A stretch of DNA of 11,684 bases, from positions 1-11,684 of the forward strand of contig URPU01000076.1 in assembly GCA_900549865.1 (NCBI GenBank), read 5' to 3'. The notes under the pieces were generated by a model. The model was not told where the DNA came from. It saw only the letters and a program-made list of their open reading frames with translations, and ran no database searches. The position numbers and the translations under genes were made by a program. This stretch comes from an uncultured Eubacteriales bacterium (GTDB lineage: Bacteria > Bacillota > Clostridia > Oscillospirales > Oscillospiraceae). Positions 5,444-11,684 of the stretch are shown here, one piece after another; within the stretch, counting starts at the first letter, position 1; each line of letters begins with the position of its first letter.

Positions 5444-8005
5444 TCAATGCGCCTCCGCCCAGCTGTGGCCGATATGCGCGTCCACCGTCAGCGGCACGGA
5501 AAGGTGCGCGGCGTTCTCCATCTCCTGCGTGAGGATGAGCTTGACGCGCTCCGCCTCCTCCTGCGGGCACTCGGCAATAAGCTCGTCGTGCACCTGGAGG
5601 ATGAGCCGCGCCTTCAGCCCCTCGGCGCGTAGGCGGGAGTGGACGTTGACCATGGCAAGCTTTATTATATCGGCGGCTGTGCCCTGTATGGGCATGTTGA
5701 GCGCGACGCGCTCACCGAATGAGCGCATGTTGAAGTTGGAGCTTTTCAGCTCCGGCAGCTCGCGGCGGCGGCCGTAGATGGTGACGGCATAGCCGTCCTG
5801 CTTCGCCCTTTCAACGACGGCGTGCATATAGTCGCGCACGCCGTGATACTTGGCGAGGTAGGCCTCCATATACGCCTTGGCTTCGTTCGGGTGCACGCCG
5901 ATATCCTGCGAGAGAGAAAAGGCCGAGATACCGTAGACAATGCCGAAGTTGACGGCCTTGGCGCGGCTGCGCAGCGCCGGAGTGACCTCCTCAAGCGGGA
6001 CATTGAAAACATTGGAGGCCGTGACGGTGTGGAAGTCCTCCCCGCTCATGAAGGCGGCCTTCATCGTCTCATCGCCGGAGATATGCGCAAGCAGGCGCAG
6101 CTCTATCTGGCTGTAGTCCGCGTCCACAAGGCACATGCCGGGCGCGGCGACGAACATTCTGCGTATCTGCGCGCCGAGCTTTTTGCGCACGGGGATATTT
6201 TGCAGGTTAGGCTCCGTAGACGAGAGGCGGCCCGTGGCCGTGACGGTCATCTGGAAATTCGTGTGTATGCGCCCGTCGGAGGATATGACCTTCAAAAGCC
6301 CGTCGGCATAGGTGGATTTGAGCTTTGTCAGCATACGGTATTCAAGCACGTCGTCAACTATGGGGTGCTTGCCGCGCAGCTTTTCAAGCACGTCGGCATT
6401 GGTGCTGTAGCCGGTCTTGGTCTTTTTGGCAAAGGGCAGCATCAGCTTGTCGAAAAGCACCTCGCCGAGCTGCTTGGGAGAGTTGATATTGAATTCGCCG
6501 CCGGCATAGCCCCAGATGCTCTCCTGCAGGGCGGCGATACCGGAATTAAGGCTTTCGCCGAAGTCGTAGAGCGCCTGACGGTCAACGTAGAACCCTGCGC
6601 GCTCCATATCCGCAAGGACACGGCAGAGCGGAAGCTCCGCCGTATAATAGAGCTTATCCATTGAAAGCTCCCTGAGCTTGGCCTCCAGCACGGGGTAGAG
6701 CGCCCAGACGGCCTGCGCGCCGTGCATTTCCGCGCCCAGCCAGCGCATGGAGATGCGCGGGAGGCTATAGTCGCCATCTGTGGCGTCAAGGAGATAGGCC
6801 GCGAGGGCGGCGTCAAAGATGAAGCCCTCGGCACTAAGCCCCTCGTCCAGCACAAGGCGCATTGTGTCCTTCACACCGCAGCCGAGCTTCTTCACATCAG
6901 GGCTGAACACGGCGCGCAGCAGCGCGTTATACCCGTCGCCGCAGTGCGACCATGCCGCGGAGTAGACGCGCGCGCCGTCGCACAGCTCTATCCTGTCGAG
7001 GCCGTCCAGCGGCAGAACGGCGACATACGGCGCGTCCTTGAGCGCGGCGCAGAGCGCCTCCGCCTGCTCACTCCCGGCAAGCTCAACATACTCGAGCGCA
7101 GGCGCGGTGGGCTGTGCGGGCGCTTCGCCGGGGCATTCGGCAACGCCCCATTTTTCAATGAACTTATTGAAGCCAAGGCGCTTGAAAAGGCCGAAGAGCG
7201 TGGGGGCGTAATCCTTATTCCACGCGTTCTCCTGCGGGTCAAACGCCATGGGCACCTCGCGCAGGATAGTGGCAAGCCAGTAAGATCGGCGGGCACTTTC
7301 CTCGCCCGCGGCAAGCTTTTTGCGCACGCCGTCCTTTATATCAAGCTCAGGAAGATGTGCATAAATGTCATCTATCGCGCCGAAGCGCTGAACGAGCTCC
7401 ATCGCCGTCTTTTCGCCCACGCCGGGCACGCCGGGGATGTTGTCGGACGCATCGCCCATGAGCGCCTTGAGATCGACCATGAGCGGCGGCGCGAAGCCGT
7501 ACTCCTCTTCAAAGCGCGCAGGGGTATACATTATGGTCTCGGTCCTGCCCATGCGGGTCTTGACGTTGCAGACCGTTGTATCATCAGAAATGAGCTGTAG
7601 GCTGTCCTTATCGCCCGTGACGACGGTGCACTTCCAGCCGGACTTTTCGCAGATGAGGGAGGCCGTGCCGAGGATATCGTCCGCCTCATAGCCCTCCAGC
7701 TCGTAGCGGCGGATGCCCATCGCGTCGAGCACTTCCTTAAGAAGCGGGATCTGCACGGCCAGCTCCTCCGGCATGGGCTTGCGCTGGGCCTTATAACCGG
7801 CATACGCCCTGTGGCGGAAGGTGGGCGCCTTGAGGTCGAAGCTGACGCAGACGGCGTCCGGCTTTATCTCATCATACAGGCGCTGGAATATGGCAAGAAA
7901 GCCGTACACCGCGTTCGTGGGCGTGCCGTCGGGCGCTGTCAGCGCGCGGACGCCATAAAAGGCGCGGTTGACGATGCTGTTGCCGTCGATTATCATCAGG
8001 TTCAT
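5444..8005 (-). CDS. polA: DNA polymerase I, lacking proofreading residues
   Basis: Pol I fills gaps in excision repair and removes RNA primers. With the ATG at 8005 the protein has 853 residues in three parts. The 5' nuclease domain (about 1-285) has Asp7, YEADD 106-110, TGDKDS 130-135, GDASDN 184-189 and the helix-hairpin-helix GVPGVGEKTA 192-201. The 3'-5' exonuclease-like domain (about 305-460) appears inactive: the position of the FDTETD motif reads VLPLDG (329-334) and the other acidic ligands are also absent, as in Bacillus-type Pol I. The polymerase domain has motif A DADYSQIELRLLAH 628-641, motif B RSRAKAVNFGIVYG 679-692 and motif C QVHDEL 804-809. I prefer the ATG at 8005 because GGAGA lies five bases before it. 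An in-frame GTG at 8035 overlaps the uvrB stop but has no ribosome binding site. It sits 26 bases after uvrB and three before rimI. Confidence 0.96.
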   Translation of the reverse strand: MNLMIIDGNSIVNRAFYGVRALTAPDGTPTNAVYGFLAIFQRLYDEIKPDAVCVSFDLKAPTFRHRAYAGYKAQRKPMPEELAVQIPLLKEVLDAMGIRRYELEGYEADDILGTASLICEKSGWKCTVVTGDKDSLQLISDDTTVCNVKTRMGRTETIMYTPARFEEEYGFAPPLMVDLKALMGDASDNIPGVPGVGEKTAMELVQRFGAIDDIYAHLPELDIKDGVRKKLAAGEESARRSYWLATILREVPMAFDPQENAWNKDYAPTLFGLFKRLGFNKFIEKWGVAECPGEAPAQPTAPALEYVELAGSEQAEALCAALKDAPYVAVLPLDGLDRIELCDGARVYSAAWSHCGDGYNALLRAVFSPDVKKLGCGVKDTMRLVLDEGLSAEGFIFDAALAAYLLDATDGDYSLPRISMRWLGAEMHGAQAVWALYPVLEAKLRELSMDKLYYTAELPLCRVLADMERAGFYVDRQALYDFGESLNSGIAALQESIWGYAGGEFNINSPKQLGEVLFDKLMLPFAKKTKTGYSTNADVLEKLRGKHPIVDDVLEYRMLTKLKSTYADGLLKVISSDGRIHTNFQMTVTATGRLSSTEPNLQNIPVRKKLGAQIRRMFVAAPGMCLVDADYSQIELRLLAHISGDETMKAAFMSGEDFHTVTASNVFNVPLEEVTPALRSRAKAVNFGIVYGISAFSLSQDIGVHPNEAKAYMEAYLAKYHGVRDYMHAVVERAKQDGYAVTIYGRRRELPELKSSNFNMRSFGERVALNMPIQGTAADIIKLAMVNVHSRLRAEGLKARLILQVHDELIAECPQEEAERVKLILTQEMENAAHLSVPLTVDAHIGHSWAEAH

Positions 8006-8031
8006 AAAACTCTCCATTCCGGGCGGCGCGG

Positions 8032-9996
8032 TCACTTTTCGCCGCGCAGTCTAATTATCTCATCACGAAGCTGGGCGGCGATCTCATATTCAAGCATCTT
8101 CGCGGCCTTCTGCATCTTGGCCTCTAGCTGGTCTATAAGCGCCTTGCGCTCATGCTCCGTCAGCTTCACGCCGTTGGATTTGCGCACGGCGGCAGTGTCG
8201 GAGGATATCTCGATAAGCTCACGCACGCTCTTGACGATGGTCTTGGGAACGATGCCGTACGCCGTGTTGTACGCGATCTGCTTTTCGCGGCGGCGCGCCG
8301 TCTCGTCGATACAGGCGCGCATGGAGGGCGTGACGGTGTCGGCGTACATGATGACCATGGCCTCCGCGTTGCGCGCGGCGCGGCCGACGGTCTGGATAAG
8401 GCTGGTCTCGCTTCTGAGGAAGCCCTCCTTGTCCGCGTCCAGTATCGCAACAAGGCCGACCTCCGGGATGTCCAGCCCTTCGCGCAGAAGATTTATGCCG
8501 ACGAGCACGTCAAACTCGCCGAGGCGCAGGTCGCGGATTATCTCCATGCGCTCTATCGTGCCGATGTCGTGGTGCATATAGCGGCAGCGGATGCCGGCGT
8601 TCGTGAAATACGCGGTGAGGTTTTCCGCCATCTTCTTCGTCAGCGTGGTGACGAGCGTGCGCTGGCCCTTCGCCGTCTTTGCGTTTATTTCGCCGATGAG
8701 GTCGTCTATCTGATCCTCCGTCGGGCGGACGAATATCTCCGGGTCGAGAAGGCCGGTGGGGCGGATTATCTGCTCCACTATCTGACCGGCGCGCTCGCGC
8801 TCATACTCGCCGGGCGTGGCGGAGACGAAAACGCGCTGGTGGATGCGCTTTTCAAACTCGTCAAATTTCAGCGGGCGGTTATCGAAGGCCGAGGGCAGGC
8901 GGAAGCCGTATTCCACAAGGGATTCCTTGCGCGCTCTGTCGCCGCGGTACATCGCGCGCACCTGCGGCAGGGTGACGTGGCTTTCGTCCACGAACAACAG
9001 AAAGTCCTTCGGGAAATAGTCCAGCAGCGTCATTGGCGGGCTTCCGGCCGGGCGGTTCGAGATGACGCGGGAATAGTTCTCTATCCCGGTGCAGTAGCCC
9101 AGCTCCTGCATCATGTCTATGTCGTAATCAGTGCGCTGCTTTATGCGCTGGGCCTCGATGAGCTTGTTATTGTCCGTGAAATACTGCACCCGCTCGTCGC
9201 ACTCACGGCGGATGCGCTCTATCGCGGCGGCCATTTTTTCCTTTGTGGTGACGTAGTGACTGGCGGGGTAAACGACGGCGTGGGTGAGATACCTCTGCGC
9301 CGCGCCGGTGACGACATTTATCTCACTCAGGCGGTCTATCTCGTCGCCGAAGAACTCCACGCGGATGGCGCGGTCATTCCAATAGGCGGGGAATATCTCC
9401 ACCGTGTCGCCGCGCACGCGGAACATGTTGCGCTCAAACGCGATATCGTTGCGCTCATACCGCGCCGCGACGAGCTTGCGCAGAAGCTCGTCCATATTCC
9501 ACTGCTGGCCGGGGCGCATGGAGATGGCCATATTGGCAAAATCGTCCGGCTCACCAAGGCCGTATATGCAGGACACGGAGGCCACAACGATAACGTCGCG
9601 CCGCTCCAGCAGGGAGAAGGTCGCCGAAAGGCGCAGGCGGTCTATCTCGTCGTTTATGGAGCAGTCCTTTTCTATATACGTATCGGTGTGGGGAATGTAC
9701 GCCTCCGGCTGATAATAGTCGTAATATGAGACGAAGTACTCCACCGCGTTTTCGGGGAAGAACTCCTTGAACTCGCTGCAAAGCTGGGCGGCAAGCGTTT
9801 TGTTGTGCGCCAGCACGAGCGTGGGGCGGTTGAGCCGGGCGATGACGTTCGCCATGGTGAAGGTCTTGCCGGAGCCCGTGACGCCGAGCAGCACCTGCTC
9901 GTCAAGGCCGTTCTCTATCCCGGCGACGAGCGCATCTATAGCCTCCGGCTGATCGCCGGTGGGTCTGTACTGTGAAACTAATTTAAAGCTGTCCAT
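8032..9996 (-). CDS. uvrB: Excinuclease ABC subunit B
   Basis: UvrB is the damage-verifying helicase-like ATPase of nucleotide excision repair; UvrA loads it and it recruits UvrC for incision. The 654-residue protein shows Walker A GVTGSGKT at 38-45, the lesion-probing beta-hairpin region YYDYYQPEAYIP at 91-102, VDESH at 336-340, VSATPGEYE at 391-399, motif VI QTVGRAARN at 535-543 and a C-terminal UVR coiled-coil domain at about 617-650 that binds UvrC. The length is normal. The ATG at 9996 has GGAG five bases upstream. It is the first gene of the operon with polA, pairing damage excision with repair synthesis. I see no LexA/DinR-type GAAC-N4-GTTC box in front, so SOS control is not supported. 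uvrA and uvrC are not in the window. Confidence 0.97.
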   Translation of the reverse strand: MDSFKLVSQYRPTGDQPEAIDALVAGIENGLDEQVLLGVTGSGKTFTMANVIARLNRPTLVLAHNKTLAAQLCSEFKEFFPENAVEYFVSYYDYYQPEAYIPHTDTYIEKDCSINDEIDRLRLSATFSLLERRDVIVVASVSCIYGLGEPDDFANMAISMRPGQQWNMDELLRKLVAARYERNDIAFERNMFRVRGDTVEIFPAYWNDRAIRVEFFGDEIDRLSEINVVTGAAQRYLTHAVVYPASHYVTTKEKMAAAIERIRRECDERVQYFTDNNKLIEAQRIKQRTDYDIDMMQELGYCTGIENYSRVISNRPAGSPPMTLLDYFPKDFLLFVDESHVTLPQVRAMYRGDRARKESLVEYGFRLPSAFDNRPLKFDEFEKRIHQRVFVSATPGEYERERAGQIVEQIIRPTGLLDPEIFVRPTEDQIDDLIGEINAKTAKGQRTLVTTLTKKMAENLTAYFTNAGIRCRYMHHDIGTIERMEIIRDLRLGEFDVLVGINLLREGLDIPEVGLVAILDADKEGFLRSETSLIQTVGRAARNAEAMVIMYADTVTPSMRACIDETARRREKQIAYNTAYGIVPKTIVKSVRELIEISSDTAAVRKSNGVKLTEHERKALIDQLEAKMQKAAKMLEYEIAAQLRDEIIRLRGEK

Positions 9997-10030
9997 AAAG
10001 GCTCCAATGCCGTGTAAAAGTATACATTAT

Positions 10031-10059
10031 AGTATAGCACCGCGCGGGTGAAAGCTCAA
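10031..10059 (-). promoter_or_regulatory. Promoter of the uvrB-polA-rimI-tsaD-radC operon
   Basis: On the - strand TTGAGC (10059-10054) is followed after exactly 17 bases by TATACT (10036-10031), 4/6 and 5/6 matches to sigma-A hexamers. A second -10-like TATAAT overlaps it five bases downstream. Transcription would start near 10024, giving a leader of about 28 bases that holds the GGAG of uvrB. Position and spacing are good. Confidence 0.6.
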
Positions 10060-10115
10060 GGATTAATGTGGAATTTGATGGACTTGTTCGACAAATCCTT
10101 ATTGAACAGTTTTTG

Positions 10116-10144
10116 TTGAAATGGAAGACAAAATGTGGTATATT
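10116..10144 (+). promoter_or_regulatory. Promoter of the glycosyltransferase gene
   Basis: TTGAAA (10116-10121), a 17-base spacer and TATATT (10139-10144) preceded by TGG, an extended -10, make a strong sigma-A-type promoter. The start would be near 10151, about 34 bases before the ATG. An inverted repeat TGTTC-N14-GAACA (10085-10108) lies directly upstream and could be a regulator site, though it is short. The promoter is divergent from that of uvrB. Confidence 0.62.
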
Positions 10145-10173
10145 CTTCTCACGTACATAACATAGTCAGGCTT

Positions 10174-10178
10174 GAGGT
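10174..10178 (+). promoter_or_regulatory. Shine-Dalgarno site of the glycosyltransferase gene
   Basis: GAGGT lies six bases before the ATG at 10185, a near-ideal spacing. It fixes the start codon and argues that the interrupted gene is still actively translated from its beginning. Confidence 0.65.
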
Positions 10179-10184
10179 ATCGCA

Positions 10185-10868
10185 ATGTCTACTTTGCTTA
10201 GAACTCGTAAGGAAGATGCTAGGCTGTCGCCCGCCCTACGCGGGGTGATATATACACTGCTGTTTTTGCTCTCCGCCGCGGCGGCAGAGCTTACAATGTC
10301 GGTAAGCACCTCGCCGATGTACAGCGACTACTGTACGGATTCCGCAATGTTCCAGACCATCGGCAAGTACTGGGCAGAGGGCTATCTGCCGTATGTGTAT
10401 TTATTTGACCACAAGGGGCCATTGATTTTCTTTATTGATGCGTTAGGCTACGCTGCCGGCGGCAAATACTGGCTTTTTGCTATGCAGATCATATTTTTCG
10501 CAGGGGCAGAGTACGCCGCGTACCGCCTTATCCGGTGTCGGCTTTCACGCACGGCGTCGTTGGTTCTCGCCCTGCTGCTGCCATTCTTCATCATGCCCGT
10601 CTGGCAAGAGGGCAACACGATAGAAGAATACTCGCTTCTCCCGCTTTTCGCCGCGTTTTACTGTATGTACCGCTGGTGCCTCGGTCTGGAATACGGAGAA
10701 TACGCTCACCCGCCGCGCTATGCCTTTATATACGGCTTGTTCTTTGCGTTTTCGTTCCTGACGCGCCCTTCAAACGCGCTGCCGGTCTGCGTTGCTGCCG
10801 TGTTTATCGCGGTCGTACTGGTTATAAAAGGTAGAGAGAGAGAGAGAGAGAGAGAATTTAATTTGTAA
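10185..10868 (+). CDS. GT-C membrane glycosyltransferase, N-terminal half, frameshifted at AG tract
   Basis: This is the front half of a polytopic membrane protein resembling the GT-C (PMT/ArnT-like, GT39-related) glycosyltransferases, which use polyprenyl-phosphate sugars and act on the outer face of the membrane. Predicted helices lie at about 20-38, 78-92, 95-115, 122-140, 148-166, 179-196 and 199-215. The first large outside loop has TDSAMFQTIGKYWAEGYLPY (51-70) with Asp52 as the likely catalytic acid, then LFDHKGPL (73-80), a block typical of this family. IEEYSLLPL (146-154) is another recognisable block. The frame then enters the (AG)11 tract, encodes alternating Arg-Glu (217-224) and stops at residue 227 after three out-of-frame residues. 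A 227-residue product lacks half the helices and should be inactive. The continuation is in the next frame. Sugar and acceptor cannot be told from the sequence. Confidence 0.8.
   Translation: MSTLLRTRKEDARLSPALRGVIYTLLFLLSAAAAELTMSVSTSPMYSDYCTDSAMFQTIGKYWAEGYLPYVYLFDHKGPLIFFIDALGYAAGGKYWLFAMQIIFFAGAEYAAYRLIRCRLSRTASLVLALLLPFFIMPVWQEGNTIEEYSLLPLFAAFYCMYRWCLGLEYGEYAHPPRYAFIYGLFFAFSFLTRPSNALPVCVAAVFIAVVLVIKGREREREREFNL
10833..10854 (+). repeat. (AG)11 dinucleotide tract inside the coding sequence
   Basis: Eleven uninterrupted AG units, preceded by GT and followed by AA, lie inside the glycosyltransferase gene. Such tracts change length by slipped-strand mispairing during replication. Upstream coding is in the frame of 10185 and downstream coding is one base forward, so adding one unit (12) or removing two (9) rejoins the halves. 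Lengths of 10 or 13 lead to a TAA at 10859. About one tract length in three would therefore be ON. The window shows the OFF length. Confidence 0.85.
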
Positions 10869-11684
10869 TATACTGGCATTCGTTTCTGGAGCGGCAGTGC
10901 TCATTGTTCCGTTTGTCATCTATTTTGCCGCACACGGCGCGCTGTACGATATGTGGTACGGTACGGTCGTTTTTAATCTGAGCTATACCGGCTCGTCGCA
11001 CACTGTGGCTTCCGGGCTGTATGATGTGCTGTCGGCACTGCGGCGGTACTTTTTCGGGTGGTGTTTGATTGCTGTCTCTGCCGCCGCGCTGATAACCGGG
11101 AGGAAGCCGAAACTCGCATATTGGTTCTATCTGGCGGTCGCGTTGACGAACACACTGTTCCTGCACACGCTTTACCCGTACAACCATTACGGAATGCTTC
11201 TCGCTCCGTGCTTTTACATTGCGATTTGTGAGCTGTGCACATTCTCTGCTGATTCAAGACACGGGAATAGCTTTCGTGTGTTGGCTGTATGCCTGCTCTC
11301 CATCGCCGTGATAAGCTCTGGCGCGAAATTTTACCGTGAGCACATTCAAACTCCGCAGCCTTCCGAAACATACGTCGAAGATTATCACGATATGCTGAAG
11401 CTCGTTCCTGAGGACGGACGCAAGAGCTTCATCGCCTTTGACTGCCCACGGCGGCTATATCTGGAGGAGGACATACGCCCCGCGTTTCGCTTCTTTGTCT
11501 TGCAGAGGTGGATGATCATGAATAATCCATCCATCGCCGACACAATGCGCAGCGAATTTGCCGATAGCAATATTGAATGGGTGTTGACAATGGAGTACCC
11601 GCCTGTGCAGGACATGCTCAATGAAAGATATGAGCTGGTTGCCCGCACTCCGTATGGGCTGTTCAGCCTATATCACATTAAATA
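10855..11684 (+). CDS. GT-C membrane glycosyltransferase, C-terminal half, out of frame, runs to window edge
   Basis: The frame starting at 10855 is open for 276 codons to 11682 with no stop, has typical coding composition and completes the upstream protein. It begins NLICNILAFVSGAAVLIVPF, a membrane helix that follows naturally from the Arg-Glu loop. More helices lie at about 11047-11098, 11113-11172, 11188-11235 and 11278-11322. A soluble C-terminal domain of about 120 residues follows (11323-11682), containing FIAFDCPRRLY, RFFVLQRWMIMNNPSI and YGLFSLYHIK. Tail domains of this kind follow the helices in related clostridial GT-C proteins. The window ends in TA after the last full codon, so a stop may come at the next base. 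Joined to the front half with 12 AG units the protein would have about 500 residues. It has no start codon of its own that I trust. Confidence 0.78.

Noticed and set aside
8006..8035. GTG at 8035 as the polA start, overlapping the uvrB stop
   Set aside because: No Shine-Dalgarno precedes it, whereas the ATG at 8005 has GGAGA at five bases and gives the usual Pol I N-terminus.
8152..9729. A 525-codon open frame on the + strand antisense to uvrB
   Set aside because: It lies wholly within uvrB, has low-complexity Arg/Ala/Val-rich composition typical of antisense frames in GC-rich DNA, and shows no family motif. uvrB is unmistakable on the other strand.
10080..10110. LexA/DinR (SOS) box near uvrB
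   Set aside because: GTTC and GAAC half-sites occur but in the wrong order and spacing for GAAC-N4-GTTC, and they lie upstream of the glycosyltransferase promoter rather than at the uvrB promoter.
10821..10856. Programmed ribosomal frameshifting instead of phase variation at the AG tract
   Set aside because: The halves need a +1 or -2 shift. I see no classic slippery heptamer or a downstream structure, whereas an 11-unit dinucleotide tract is a direct explanation. It is not excluded, but is less likely.

Overview
This window looks like the chromosome of a moderately GC-rich member of the Bacillota, class Clostridia, possibly an Oscillospiraceae- or Christensenellales-like gut anaerobe. That placement is inferred from the protein families, the Shine-Dalgarno-rich starts (including GTG and TTG), the tightly packed operon and a Bacillus/Clostridium-type DNA polymerase I without proofreading residues. 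I cannot name the species. No rRNA, tRNA or CRISPR array was seen.

Layout, left to right. Positions 1-225 hold a decayed fragment of an IS110-family transposase (+ strand), followed by about 120 bases with nothing recognisable. Positions 350-2904 (- strand) hold a two-gene metabolic unit, fumC then a short malic enzyme gene. The two overlap by four bases, and a GC-rich hairpin lies across the second ribosome binding site. Together they would convert fumarate to malate to pyruvate. Positions 2905-3268 are a 364-base AT-rich intergenic region with unusual structure: a candidate fumC promoter, a 29-base inverted repeat next to its -10 box, three tandem 9-mers resembling DnaA boxes beside an AT-rich stretch, and a set of mutually exclusive hairpins that probably end the next operon.

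Positions 3269-9996 (- strand) form one likely operon read from right to left: uvrB, polA, rimI, tsaD, radC, with gaps of 3-29 bases. It combines nucleotide excision repair and repair synthesis (UvrB, Pol I), ribosomal protein acetylation (RimI), tRNA t6A modification (TsaD) and the JAMM-domain protein RadC. A good promoter sits in front of uvrB.

Positions 10116-11684 (+ strand) are transcribed divergently from uvrB and hold the most interesting locus. It is a polytopic GT-C-type glycosyltransferase gene with a strong promoter and ribosome binding site, interrupted by an (AG)11 dinucleotide tract at 10833-10854. As read, the protein stops just after the tract at about 227 residues. One base out of frame, the next 276 codons are completely open and encode the expected remaining membrane helices and a C-terminal extracytoplasmic domain, reaching the window edge. 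A tract of 9 or 12 units would restore a protein of about 500 residues. This is the pattern of a slipped-strand, phase-variable surface-glycosylation gene caught in the OFF state, although assembly error or simple decay are alternatives.
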